From Rosellinia necatrix (Eukaryota > Ascomycota > Sordariomycetes > Xylariales > Xylariaceae): 64,000 nucleotides of DNA. The stretch covers positions 496,001 through 560,000 of the forward strand of contig JAGYVD010000005.1 in assembly GCA_021209875.1 (NCBI GenBank), given 5' to 3'. A program made the translations under genes and the position numbers. The notes under the pieces were generated by a model, which searched no databases, was not told where the DNA came from, and was given only the letters and a program-made list of their open reading frames with translations. Position 1 is the stretch's first letter. The number at the start of each line of letters is the position of its first letter. Shown in pieces: positions 32,416-44,020 of the stretch.

Positions 32416-33215
32416 GTTGAAGTTGCCTAGATTGGTTGCTGAGGGAGGACAACGTGGCAGTTGGTTAGAATAAACAGCGGTTAAGAGTAATGATCTATCT
32501 GTGTCTGATGATGCGGGTGTGAGATAGGAGGGGGCGAATGGAAAGGAAGGTTTAGTTAGGGATGAGGAGGATATAGATGAGAGGTAATCAATCGAATTGC
32601 CGCATCTGCTATCATAGGTAGGTACGTACCCAGGTAGATATATAGGTAGGTTACATGGGTAGGTAGAGCCACCAGTGGTAGATATCAAATGAGCAAATAT
32701 TGGGTAGTTCGCCCGGCTCCCCGATTTCGATACTCACCTGGGGATTTGGTACTCTTGCGACTTAGCGTCTTGCAGAAACAAGTGACGTAATTTAATTGCA
32801 ACGAAGCCTGTTGCTGCCAACGCCTCATTATTTCATTAACGCTACCCTCGCCAGATGCCTATTGCTACGCGCCCCTTGGGGATATGTCAAAAAGCCATAC
32901 CCTTCATAACTCCAGCAACACCTAGCATCTATCATTCCAACTCTCTAAGGCGACGCTAATTGGATGACAAGTCTCTCTGCGTCCGATGGCACACAGGGAT
33001 GTGCCAAATCACCGCGCTCAGATAAACGTGGGCTGTGAGGAGCGATCATGGATGATCAGCTGTAACCTGAGACCTTTCACTGGTCTAACGGTTTGCTGCA
33101 AGGCCACTGAACAGCTTATCGCGACACGTACCAGCCCACGACTATCGTTAAGCCTCGCCGTAATATCTAAGGTTTCGTTAAAATAGTGCGCTTACGCTTC
33201 AAGAAACCGCCACAC

Positions 33216-34314
33216 TTACTCTGGAGGGCCATACGAATCCACGACACTGGTAATGCTATCGGCTTGTAAGGCAAGAACGGCCTCATCATCATTCACCGCT
33301 TGATCTTCGCCATTCGCCCGTTCAGCTTCCTCTTCGACGTCGAGCCTCTGACGTTTTGCAGGCTGCTCTTCGTCATCTGCCGCGGGCTCTTCTATGGCCA
33401 TTGAGCTCGGTTCCGATTCTCCAACCGAAGCGTGCGCCGGGAGAGGAGTAGGAGCCGATGGCTCGCTGGCCTCTGTTTCTGATGCGGGCTTAATTGCCTG
33501 GGGAGATCGCTCATCGTTGCTGGTACTAGGGGCTGGCGGGACTTTTCTAGGCCGACCGCGCCCGGGTCCGGGGCGGCGTGTGATGGGGTTGGCTGTCGGG
33601 TCAGCCTGGCGCTGGCTATCTAGACTCGATCCATTCGACTCAGCCTTGTTCTGGGCCCTACGAAGGCCTTGGAAGTGTTGACTAGTCAATGTCAGCTCCC
33701 CATCGTAATGCCGCTCATCGTTGCCGGCAAAACGCCGATGAGTTTCAATTTCGCGAGATGGGAACGGTACATGGTGCCGTTGGATTGTTGGTCATCTACA
33801 CCATTGGTATTCGTCATCTTGAAGAAGCACCGAGTGGGATATATGTTACAACCCCGGAGGGTTTTGGGGCGGTTTCACGAGTATTGTAATGAGAGTCTTC
33901 ATCACTGGCTTCATGGGCGTGAGAGATGTATAGGAGTGTGTATTTTACCCAGCAACAACTGCTTGCTTGGCTTGTAGTCTTTAGGGGGTGAGACACAGTT
34001 ATGCTGTGACCTCGGAAAAATACCAGGTCCGTATTACACGCCCAGTGTGACGGTGGCGACAACATCACCCCAAGAGCAACAGTAAGAGTAAGGTAAAGAA
34101 GAGTAAGAGTGAGGAAGGGACATGTCTAGTAAAAAAAGGCAAGTAAGACGAAACCAACGTACCGGCACCCTTCATTGGTAAAGCCATAGCCCATAGACCG
34201 CATATGATTCCCAATGGTAGTCCATTCAGCGCCACTTATGACACCTATATTCTTAACTGAGAGAATCGTGAAGAATAGGTCTTTGTCGGCTCGGTCATTC
34301 CAGTTTTTGTTCAT
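33216..34314 (-). CDS. SANT/Myb-like protein E with AT-hook
   Basis: Predicted protein of about 205 residues from two exons, 34314-34163 and 33681-33216, over an unusually long 481-bp intron (donor GTACGT, acceptor GACTAG). The join reads GCR then QHFQGLRRAQNK, the same phase-2 junction as in protein A. The N-terminal module is NWNDRADKDLFFTIL, EWTTIGNHMRSMGYGFTNEG. The C-terminal part has an AT-hook-like PGRGRPRKV and a long Glu/Ala/Ser-rich acidic region with a basic KRQRLD patch that may be a nuclear signal. The printed stop (TAA at 33218) overlaps a strong donor (GAGTAAGTG), so a further small exon is possible. A DNA-binding nuclear role is inferred. Confidence 0.7.
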
Positions 34315-36980
34315 TTTGAGGGCATTAAAAAGGCTCTAGGCCCTAAAATGTTGAGCACAATAGCGCACGACAGGGCGGATGGAGCACTTGGACCAGAATG
34401 GGGAACGGGGTGCGAATCAGGGTTTAGGAGCTTGTAAGAGGTTGGCTGGTGAGGCTAATAGTCCATTGGAGCTTTTGCGGATTGCCACACTCACGAGTTG
34501 TCTTGGTGGGCCGAGCTTCCGGAATGCGCGGGCTATAAGAGGTGTGATGAGATGAGAGAGCTCTAGCTGAGTTGTCGCGCAAGCTTGGGGGTGGGCGGGC
34601 GCTCCATACAAGATCTTGGTCCCATTAGCTTTCCACTACAGCACGTGATTCCGATGAGATACCATTGGAGGTGGTTTATTAGGTCGTTTGGTAGGTACAT
34701 ATGTAATGTAATTGCTGCTGTAAGATAAGTTATTGGGTCCAAGCGTTGACCATTGGCTACCTCTACCTGCCTACCTACCTAATCTTTGGGAGGTACATGA
34801 CATGTATAGATAAGCAGTGCCGCAGCGGTCGAGGTACATGCCGTGCCTTCCATGGCTCACATGAACACACCGGAGTGGGAGGAGCGGCCCACATACCATG
34901 CACTGCACCATCCACCTCCCAATTGCAGCTTTTGGTGGGTGTGGCAGTGCTGCCAAGCACCCCCAGCGACGCTTAGAGAAATATCTATATACCTAGGTAG
35001 CCAGATCGATATATGTATTTAAAGAGATCTACCCACCCTATAATTCTCAACCTGAGCTTGCCGAGGTGAGGCCCGCATAGATTCTGCCTAAGTATTTCCA
35101 ATCAAAGAGGTACTCACGTGAATTGGCGACCATAACGCGAGGAACCTACCCCACACAGTGTCACACTTTGGGCGCCACTACGCGTCCCCCCCAACCTCCT
35201 GCATTTCTCTTATTTCTTTTTATCCCCATGTACCCGACACATTTCATGTCCCCTCTCTCCGAGTCACACCCTCCTTCACTTCAACCAAAGACGCCATCTA
35301 TACTCTGAGAGCTGCCGTTTGACACCGCAAGGAGTAATACCCTACTATACAATCATTTATTTTCTGAGCTGTTTCGTCTCCTGTGGGGCAGATCATTCGA
35401 TTCGAGCAATTCTTCCCTCGTCCTCGAGCAGAAGGCGAAGTATTTGAGGTGAAGCCCAAGGCCTGCCACCTAGGTAGGTGTGTGTGCACTAGGAAGATGA
35501 ACACCGGTAGTTATATTCAGGGCATTCACGGCGTTCCAGATCCAACCATAATCGGGCCATCAGACTTTTCATGCTTGCTTGCCGAGAACAGAGACTAGTC
35601 CGAGGACTGGAATGATATTGGCCAGTTGACCCCCAGCCTCCTCATTTCGTGACCATGACTCACCTGTTTCACGCCAATAGTAACTAGATCCCGGCTCTTC
35701 CCCGGCTGCTATTGCTATGGGCTGAGGTAGGTAGGTAGGTATGTATGTATGTCGTAACAACATGGCGGATGACTTCGGGGCCTTTCCTCCCACTGTGGTG
35801 CCCAGTACACTATAACTACTAACTATATATGTCAACGGGCACGTTCCCGTAGGACCGGTAAGTGATGGAGATGTCGGCATGTTGGTCTACTGCCCTTTTG
35901 ACCATTGCCCACTACCATTCGTCGATCGGCGATTCGCGCAAACAAAAATTGAAGGCTGCGACTCCTTCCGGCATACAGATAATGTAGGAGCGCACAAGCT
36001 CATTTTATTGCCTCCCGGGAACTGACCCCCGGTCTGTTCGTGGAGGTGTAATTGACTCGCGCTAGGATGAGAGCACTTAAGGGCGTCGCCTCATTGGACG
36101 CCATATCAGGGGCCAAAAACCACTTTACGCGGTGTGTGTCGCGTTCCATGCCACTTTCGTCTTTCGTCATGGGTACCACCCCACCATCTCGCCCTGGATC
36201 TGCCCTGGATGTTCTCGTCAGCCAAGTCAAATCGAACCGAATGACGGACGCTGGCTCGCCTCGGTTGTCCCTATCCCTCGTCTCTCCCAGAGTTGCTAGG
36301 CAACCACGGCAACCATGTCATTCATACTGTATGCCCGTGTATTCTATACCAGACACACACCCCTCTGCTGTACTGAGCCCCAAAGTCCCCTTGAGAATAA
36401 ATAGCGGTAGAACCAAGCACGCTTTTCATGCAGGCACTTAAAAGGAAGCCCCCGCGCCCTTGGAGACGGCGCGTTTGATCCGTGCCGTTTTTCTTTCTGA
36501 AAGGCCGCCGCTAGGTCAATCTACCTCCATTATTGCATCCTTTTGCGCAGGCCACGTTCTCTTACAGTGTGATAGTTTTGTTCTTGACCTTCGTCGCCCT
36601 GCCTATCAAGCAGTGCCAATCTAATACTTGCTGCCGCTTGTTCCTCCCTTTTCCCACCCCTGCTATCTTTGTCGCCTCATAATACTCGGACCCCCCCAGA
36701 CTAATGTGATCCTCTCAACACTTTCCAGGCTCGTTGGGAGCTTTATCCGGAACGCTTGGTCATATATTCCTCTTTTCTCTCCTCACCGACTTTCACACTT
36801 CCTCTGGCCGTGACTCACTCCATCTATTCTACCTCTACACGTTCAAAATCACCCTCTCCAACTAGAATTGCCTCCAGCCGTTTCACACTGAGCTGTGCAC
36901 TTCTTATTCAGGCCTATCGCCGATCCCGAGGCAGATCATCTAGTCCTGTATCGAGTCCTGCTATCTCTAACACGGTCACC
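34315..36980. other. Intergenic, shared upstream region of E and F
   Basis: About 2.7 kb between divergent genes E and F with no supported gene. It contains TACCTA/TAGGTA words, a GGTA/TGTA microsatellite (35726-35752), and a pyrimidine-rich stretch near 36600-36980 that suits the promoter and leader of gene F. Confidence 0.45.
35726..35752 (+). repeat. Microsatellite (GGTA)n changing to (TGTA)n
   Basis: Short tetranucleotide tract, about three GGTA followed by three TGTA steps, in intergenic DNA. Confidence 0.9.
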
Positions 36981-37861
36981 ATGTCCGCCAATAATGACAA
37001 TGCCATGACGAGGTTCCTCTTCGCTATATTGCGACAGAAGAATCTCAAGGATGTGAGTTGGCCTTTCCTACAAACAAGGCAACACCTCCTCCGCAAATAA
37101 CTAACTAGAGGCATAAGATCGACTGGAACAAAGTCGCTCACGATCCTATTCTCGCCCACGAGATCACCAATGGCCATGCCGCCCGAATGAGATACTCGCG
37201 ATTCCGATCCTCCATGCTAGGCATTGAGCCGACCAGACGGAATCGAACCGGTCCACCCAAGTCACGAGTCACGAAGTCGAAGAAAGACCCGAAGAGTAAC
37301 AAGAAAGATGGCAGTATGAAGTCGGAATCATCAGCTCCGGGGTCGCCTCCAGCTGCATCGCCAGAGCCCCAACAGCCAAACCCTCAGAAGATCAAGCAGG
37401 AGAATACTCCGTACGCCTACAACAGTCGCATGACCCCCGCTTTGACCCCGGGCCCAGTCTCAGCGCCGCCACCACCACCACCACTACCGCCGCCGCCGAC
37501 AATGATGCCCAATGCTTCAATGCTGCACAACAGATTCCTCACCCCATGCAGCGACACGGATACGTTCCCCACCTCGCCGGTGATGACATCCAGTCCGACG
37601 AGCGATATGATGCATTCGCAGAATCCATTCGATTTCCATGCGCCTCCTTGCCCCGACCACGTCGATCCGACCTGGACGCACGGTACCTCATACTTCGCTG
37701 CCGCGTATCCCTTCGAGGATTACACCAATGCTGCTTGCGACCATCAGCATCTTCAGCATTCGCTTCATTCCCAATGCCCCGTTGGTCTCCCCAGCCAGTC
37801 AATTGAGAATGAAGTGGATCAGACTGATGTGAAGCGCGAGGATTGGGGCCGGTATGATTAA
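36981..37861 (+). CDS. Myb-like protein F with Pro-rich tail
   Basis: Predicted 271-residue protein from exons 36981-37052 and 37118-37861 (65-bp intron, GTGAGT donor and CATAAG acceptor). The N-terminus is a compact helical module: MTRFLFAILRQKNLKD, IDWNKVAHD, then ITNGHAARMRYSRFR. It resembles Myb-like small proteins that are widespread in Pezizomycotina. A basic region follows (PPKSRVTKSKKDPKSNKK), a likely nuclear signal, and then a Pro-rich segment (PPPPPPLPPPPT, about 145) and a low-complexity tail rich in His, Ser and Pro. I chose ATG 36981 because the upstream in-frame sequence is Ser-rich leader-like DNA. It faces away from the A-E array and may be an older relative rather than a tandem copy. 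Function unknown; transcription-related by composition. Confidence 0.78.
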
Positions 37862-39689
37862 TTAGGATTTTTTTTTTTTTTTATTGAGAAGGGGGGAAAA
37901 AAAAAATTGTTCTATTACGGTCCTGTTTGGCATTTCGGGTGGCGGCTAGAAAATATCATCGTTCAAGAAACGGTGAGATGAGCCGGAGATGATGCATGCT
38001 GGCGGCGCGTCGTTTGACTTCGTCCCCCCATCATCAATGAGTTATGAATTTCGTGTCCTACACACGTGGTACGGAAACAACGGCGTTCTAGGTTACAGGG
38101 CCATTTGGGATTAATAAGTCGGGAAACCCCGAGCCTTCGATACCAAGGTTGACATAGACTCGCTTGTACAGTTATGCTTTTAGAATTGGCCAACCAGGCG
38201 GGGGGAACTAAACATGAAAGCACACGATCCATGTTTAGAACGAGGCGTTTATCACGAGATCTCCGTGATTAACACTTATAATGCTTTGTCGGTTCTGGTA
38301 TCCTGAACAAGCAATTATATCCCTTGACACTAAGATGACTTGCCGGCATGTGCTCCAGTTCATACCAAAGCATCTGACGAGCTCATGCTATAGGTACTCA
38401 AAATGAGATGACGATAAACCCATCTCTTTCTATTTGGCGTGAACGATTTATATCTCGTAAAGCCGTAGCGCCGTAGCGCCAGAGGCTATATTAAATCATC
38501 CCATTGATCAGCTAACTTTCCAAAAGAGAAGCATGGGTCCACGTAAGACCCAGAGTAAAACAGATTACCTACCCGGTTGAAGCCAAACATGCTTTACACC
38601 CCGAGGTTGAACTTAGCTTACAATTGGGTTTGATCAACGGGTTCTACTGAGCCGTCCACTGTGTTTCACGGAACCCGACCGTAAGTGACATGAGCCCGAT
38701 CCGAGACAAACCGTTATTCGGAACCAAGAGACATCGGGCCAACGGTTTTCTCACAGTACTGCCATCGTGATATTTAAAGTTCGGCGTCATGGCGGCAGCA
38801 AACGTGTATATGAATGCAAGTTGCAGCCGCTACTACCATCCCAATTGTTGTACAGGCAATGGGACGGTTTGTTTGACTTGGACTCTACCGTGAAACGAGC
38901 TGATACTTTTCACACCGTTACTACTTACCAGTTACACGATGGGATGGCCGCGCGCGACCATACTGTGACAATCGATAGGTGCTTGATTACAGGAAATATC
39001 GGATACTCCCAACGCTGCATTGTACTACCATAGTATATGCTTCTTCCCAGTATCCTTACGGGTTCAAAGCATTAAGAAAGTAGCCTTAAGAACCAGGTGA
39101 TTTTCTCGAGGTAATTCTCGAACTAATAACGAAACATCCTATGCTGCAATAATTGTTAGAGCCAGTCATATCGACAAGTATCTAGAGGACAATAAAACTG
39201 CATATGGCTATATCCATTTATTCCGTACACAATACAGTCACTGACAGAGCTACCTGCCAACAGCACTAAAAAGAGGGAAAAGATCGATATTAAACAGTTG
39301 GATGGATGTTAGGCCTATATTTCGCATCAAGTTCCCCAAACTAAACACCATTGAATACCGCAATCATATATTCCTCATCGCACTCACTCATTTGCCCGTA
39401 GTTAATTGTTGATGGGCACGAGATACTTAAAAATTCAAATCATGGGGGGACGCGCGATATGCAGGTTAAGCTACGCCAAAATCAGAGGACAATATCCTCA
39501 CAATACCCTACGCTGCTTGAGAAGCAGCTATATCAGCTATTGAAGATGTTCTTTCCCCGAAATCGCCGCATCTACCATCTCGCGAGCCTAACGGGGTATG
39601 CCACACGGTCTATCCACGCCAAAACGCCATGTCATGCCACCTATCCATCCGCCGTTGCCATCCGCTGTTGTCATCCTCTGACCAATACC
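37862..39689. other. Intergenic between convergent genes
   Basis: About 1.8 kb with a 15-base T run (37868-37882) just past the stop of gene F, likely part of its 3' end. A small frame at 38767-39033 is not convincing. No other feature seen. Confidence 0.45.
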
Positions 39690-40992
39690 CTAACTTTTGC
39701 GTCCGTCTAAGCGCTGACCCTCGTTCGGATTCTTTTCGGGCCCCTTTCCTTTGTCGTCGCTATCGCCCTTCCTCTTAGCCGCTCGTAGACTCTGGCCCTG
39801 CCCTGCAAAATGGGGCTTATCACCCTGTTTCTTCTCTGCCTCTTTATCTGCGTCTGTCTTGTAGGGCTTAATTTCGTAACCGAAAAACAACTTGTTCGGT
39901 GGTAGACGGAGTGGCATGGGTCCGTTGACGCGCCGCCTTGGTATCGGGATAGTATGAGCAGAAGATTCGGGGACTGGGGTAGAGGGCTTGGGAGATGGCC
40001 CTTTGCTACCCTTCTTAGAGTTAAGCTTGTGTCCCTCGGTGAGGAAATGGGACGCAACTGCGCGAGCGCCCGCTGCGGCCGCCGTGGCGTTAGGGGCGAT
40101 AGCGTCGTAGTTGATAGACTGTGCCATAGTTCCCTGACTATGCAGCAAACCGCCCGCGGGTAATCCGCCACGAGTGCTTCTTGGTGTACTCGTCCCGCTG
40201 GTCTTAGATGGCTCGACGTATCCCACCGGCGGGGCAAAATCCACCGATACATCGGTCTCTATCATACAAACACCCATTTTTTCTGTTTCGGGTTTGACCT
40301 CGAGCACTGCCATCTCGTAAACCTCATCGTTGTATTCGAAGTTGAATACGTCGCCTCTGGTCAAGGTGGCGAAATTCCGGAACGCGCGTTCGAGAACAGC
40401 CTTGGGGTCACTAATTTCGAGGAAGTTGACTGATTGCGGCTGAAGCTTGACCAGCTTGGCTAGTTCAAGGGATGTCGACTTGATCTGTATCATATCGCCG
40501 ACGTCTAGCAGTAGCGTTTGCATCATCTATAGCCGTCAGCAACCTTACGCACGGCCTGTCCTCTCCATGGAGGAGGGATGCCCCTACCCATTGTGGTATG
40601 TACGCTCGTCCCTCTTCGGCAACGAATTCCAGCACACCGCCGTGTGTAAACCTCTCCCTTTCGCCGTTCACCAGTTCCATCATGAGCGGCCACTGCACAT
40701 GGAGCTGTGAGATCTTCTGGAGAGCGGAGGGCGGTAAGATGATCTTAGACCCGAAGTTTAGCTCGGGCCGTTCGGAACCGGGCGCCATGACCATAGGATA
40801 GCACCGGAAGTATTCGTCGAAGCGACGCATGGGGGGGCCACGCATCCCGCCAGAACGCGCCATGTTATACATGTTGGAAGGGTTGTCGGGATCGAAAGCG
40901 CCGCGTCCAGGCTGAAACTAGAACGTAGAGTATATTAGCCAAGAGAGAAGTAGCCTAGATAACTCTCGCGGCCAGCCGATGGTACGAACCAT
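39690..40992 (-). CDS. UFD1: Ubiquitin fusion degradation protein 1
   Basis: UFD1 pairs with Npl4 to recruit the Cdc48/p97 ATPase to ubiquitylated substrates in ER-associated and nuclear protein degradation. Predicted 389 residues from exons 40992-40990 (only the ATG), 40917-40588 and 40526-39690, 1170 nt in frame. The double-psi barrel region shows RFDEYFRCYP, GSKIILPPSAL, PLMMELVNG and the hallmark YIPQWMMQTL formed across the second intron. EPPVGY-like APPVGYVEPSK ends the UT3 domain (about 210). The C-terminal part is low complexity with NKLFFGYEIKPYK near its middle, typical of fungal UFD1 and linked to Cdc48/Npl4 binding. The ATG-only first exon is inferred from a GTTCGT donor and TTCTAG acceptor; translation from the Met at 40872 is the alternative. 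Confidence 0.93.
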
Positions 40993-41790
40993 ATTGGGCC
41001 CACGTTGTAGATGACTAACGAAATGGGGTATGATCGGTCAATAGCAACTCCTGATTCGTCGATAAGGTAGCAGATATGCTCTGCCCTTGCAGATAATAGA
41101 TACTGAAAACGGAAGGTAGGTAGGTAACTGGTGGAAGGGTTTGATTAGTATTGAACGTTATCGCAAGAACATGCGTAAAAGATAAAGTGTCTAGGTAGGC
41201 ACGATAAGTTTGGATGTCGGTGACAGTGGCATGGTCCAAGGCAGCTGCGGCTTGTGAATGATGACGAAACGTTCGGCTGTCAGGATAATCCGCTCTTGCC
41301 TTCTAAATAGGGAGGTATCTCACTAGCATGCATGGAACCCTGGCCATCCCACCTAGGCATACTGGCGACGTCTGACTGCCCCGCACCAGAGCGACCCCCC
41401 TTCCCCTAGCTTCGGGTAGGTCGCGTCGGCTCTAGCGCGCTTTGGGGTGAGCTAGATGCCTAACCTGGTAGGTACCTCGCTACGCTACAATAGGTATCCA
41501 GCTCCCCCAGGCGCCCAGGTACCTACCCCACGGCCCAGCTGCAGCGCGGGCGATGTGCGAAGGCAAGTACCGACAGGGGCAAAATTCAACGTCATCCTTC
41601 ACCTCTAGATCGCTTTCTTGCTTCTATTTATAATAACATCCGATCATCAGTTCAGGGGATCTACGATACTCCCATTACCCCTCCTCCCCTTCCCTCCCCT
41701 GGCCACCGAGGGGCAAAACATCACCATCGTTGTCATCATCGTCATCACCGTCATCGCCGTCATCGTCATCATCTCAAAATCCCGAGGCAG
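40993..41790. promoter_or_regulatory. Divergent promoter region, UFD1 and LIN1-like genes
   Basis: The 798 bp between two divergent housekeeping genes must serve both. It contains several TAGGTA/TACCTA words and, just before the plus-strand start, a run of GTCATC steps (41725-41770) that probably lies in the leader. No classical TATA box was recognised. Confidence 0.45.
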
Positions 41791-43218
41791 ATGGCATCAA
41801 GATTCAGCGGCGCGCGCCCGAAGCGCGCCGGCGAGAACTACGCCCGCCAGCACCACAACGCCGAGCCGGACTCGAAGAAGGTGCGGTTCGACGTGCGGAA
41901 CCCGTCGGCGCTGGCGCCGGACGCGGCCGACGAGGACGACGAGGCGGCGGACGTGTTCCTCGAGGCGGACGCGGACGTGATTCGGGGCAGCGCGGCGACG
42001 AAGCGCGGCGCCGTGAACATCGACGGCTACGACTCCGACTCGGACCAGGAGGAACTAGGCACGCTCCACACGTCGAAAGCGAAGAAGAAGAAGAAAGACG
42101 CGGATGAAGACATGGACGATATGTTCGCCGAAGAAGACGACGCCGACGACGACGCCGCGGCGAAGGACGATACGGCAGACGGCAAGAAGAGCAAAAAGGA
42201 AGTGCACTTCATGAGCACGGGCGACATCGAGGGGCAGGAGGGCGAGTCCAAGTCGGGCGGGCGGATCCGGCTCGACGGCGGGGCCGAGAGCTCGGACGAC
42301 GACGAGGAGGCGATCGCGCTCGCGATCCAGGAGGAGGCCGTCGACGAGGAGGTCGGGGCCGGGGGTCGCAAGAAGCACGCGCCCAAGCTCGAGGCTTTCA
42401 ACCTCAAGGCCGAGAGCGAGGAGGGCCGGTTCGACGAGGCCGGCAACTTCGTCCGCCGGGCCGTCGACCCCGACGCCGTCCACGACCGCTGGCTCGAGGG
42501 GCTCAGCAAGAAGGACATGCGCCGCGCCGCCGAGGCCCACGAGCGCCGCGAGGCCGAGCAGCGCCGCCGCCGCCGCGAGGAGGACGGCGCGCTGACGGCC
42601 GACCTGCTGCGCTCGCTCATCGCGCACCTCGAGCGCGGCGAGACCGCCCTCGAGGCCCTCGCGCGCCTCGGCCGCGCGCACAAGAAGACCGGCGGCGCCA
42701 AGAAGGCCGTGCCCAAGTGGAAGCAGAAGCGGACGGCGCGGAAATCGGGGGGCGCGATGGACGTTGACGAAGACGAGGGGGCGGACGGCGCGAAGGGCAA
42801 GGAGCCGCAGGACCCCGAGCAGGCCCGCGTCAAGGACGCCATCGACGCCATCACCGACGCCGCCGACAAGCTCCTCGGCCGCGACCGCCCCGACGTCTAC
42901 GACCGCGAGCGCGAGCGCCTCATCCGCGAGTACGTGCGCGAGACGGACGAGGAGTGGGTCGAGCCCGCCCGCCCGCAGCAACAGCTGCAGCCTGCTGCCC
43001 ACGAGTCAGCCACCGCCGCCGCCAAGATGTGGGAGTACCGCTGGACCGACGGCCGCGACGGCGCCGACAAGCAGGGCCCCTTCGACGGCCACATGATGAA
43101 GGCCTGGCAGGATGCCGGCTACTTCGGGGGAGGGCGTCGAGTTCCGAGAGGTCGGCAACGATATATGGAGTCGGACAGTGGACTTTGTATAGGATCCGTC
43201 CGACTATCTTCTAATTGA
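41791..43218 (+). CDS. LIN1/CD2BP2-like GYF protein, frameshifted near the end
   Basis: Homologue of yeast Lin1 and human CD2BP2, a U5 snRNP-associated GYF-domain protein. The frame gives 475 residues. Landmarks are FSGARPKRAGENY-like start with KKVRFDVRNPSAL (about 29), VNIDGYDSDSD (about 75), acidic and Lys-rich linkers, an IDAITDAADKLL helix, and a C-terminal GYF domain: WEYRW, QGPFDGHMMKAWQDAGYF. At 43126-43130 five G bases shift the frame straight after GYFG. One fewer G would continue as EGVEFREVGNDIWSR and stop at 43190-43192, the normal family ending. As printed, the last 25 or so residues are unrelated. The cause is either a sequencing/assembly error in the G run or a real mutation in this strain. 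GC-rich codon use here differs from its neighbours. Confidence 0.9.
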   Translation: MASRFSGARPKRAGENYARQHHNAEPDSKKVRFDVRNPSALAPDAADEDDEAADVFLEADADVIRGSAATKRGAVNIDGYDSDSDQEELGTLHTSKAKKKKKDADEDMDDMFAEEDDADDDAAAKDDTADGKKSKKEVHFMSTGDIEGQEGESKSGGRIRLDGGAESSDDDEEAIALAIQEEAVDEEVGAGGRKKHAPKLEAFNLKAESEEGRFDEAGNFVRRAVDPDAVHDRWLEGLSKKDMRRAAEAHERREAEQRRRRREEDGALTADLLRSLIAHLERGETALEALARLGRAHKKTGGAKKAVPKWKQKRTARKSGGAMDVDEDEGADGAKGKEPQDPEQARVKDAIDAITDAADKLLGRDRPDVYDRERERLIREYVRETDEEWVEPARPQQQLQPAAHESATAAAKMWEYRWTDGRDGADKQGPFDGHMMKAWQDAGYFGGGRRVPRGRQRYMESDSGLCIGSVRLSSN

Positions 43219-44020
43219 TCTCGAAAGGAGAAAGGGGGAGGGGGGTGGAGGGGGTGGGGGTGGGTGGAGGGGGAAAGGAAAAAGTTTCGATACCACTTGT
43301 CAGATCACCATTTCTAGTCTTATGGCGTATTCATGATCATGTCCATGACACATAGAATCTCGTAGCAACCTAACGAGTCCCCATACCGTATCGTCCGTCT
43401 CAGGCCGGCGGAACAAACATATTATATATTTCAAATGCACACATATCACATCCACATATCACATCCTGTCGAGGGCGGGGAAGAATAATGTTAACCATAA
43501 TACAATTCCATTTTCTCGGCTGTGCCGGCGGGATATCATGCAAGCAATCGCTATAGTAACCCTGGCGCAAATACATGTGAAAGTTCAAAGGTGTCTGCTC
43601 GACGCACGCCTGCCCCGTGCCTGGTTCACGATGTATTGACCACGATGACCCTCAAAACGCCTAAAGCCTGTTATTACCGCTCCCTTGCGCCGTGTTCCTC
43701 TCGCCCATCTTTTTAAACCCCTATGAAATCAAGTCCAATCCTCGGCTGGTGGCTGTAGGATTACCTATACTCCCCGTAACCTGCCTTCCCTGCGCTGAAG
43801 CAGCGCCCAAGCATTAGGAAGCCTCTCGAAAAAGCTATTAGAGCGAATTCAAAGCTACAACTAGAATTCGCTGTCTGCAGTAGCTGCATTCCTGCGCAAC
43901 CGAGTAGGCGCCAGTTGCCAATGGGGACAGAAATCATTTCGTAGAATCGTTGTTCGTAATGTACAATGGGAAGGGCTATCTTTTCTTCTTGCGATTCGGA
44001 CGCTAGTGAGTTGACGGCTT
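43219..44020. other. Intergenic between convergent genes
   Basis: About 800 bp containing a G-rich stretch (43235-43285) directly after the LIN1-like gene. No gene supported. Confidence 0.45.

Noticed and set aside
33689..33977. Plus-strand frame inside the gene E intron
   Set aside because: Short and without likeness; mentioned only as a reason to check the intron for transcripts.
38767..39033. 88-codon plus-strand frame
   Set aside because: Isolated, short, no recognisable motif.
42055..43002. 315-codon minus-strand frame and a second, 42027-42869
   Set aside because: Antisense shadows of the very GC-rich LIN1-like gene; low-complexity Leu/Val/Ala or Ser/Arg composition.
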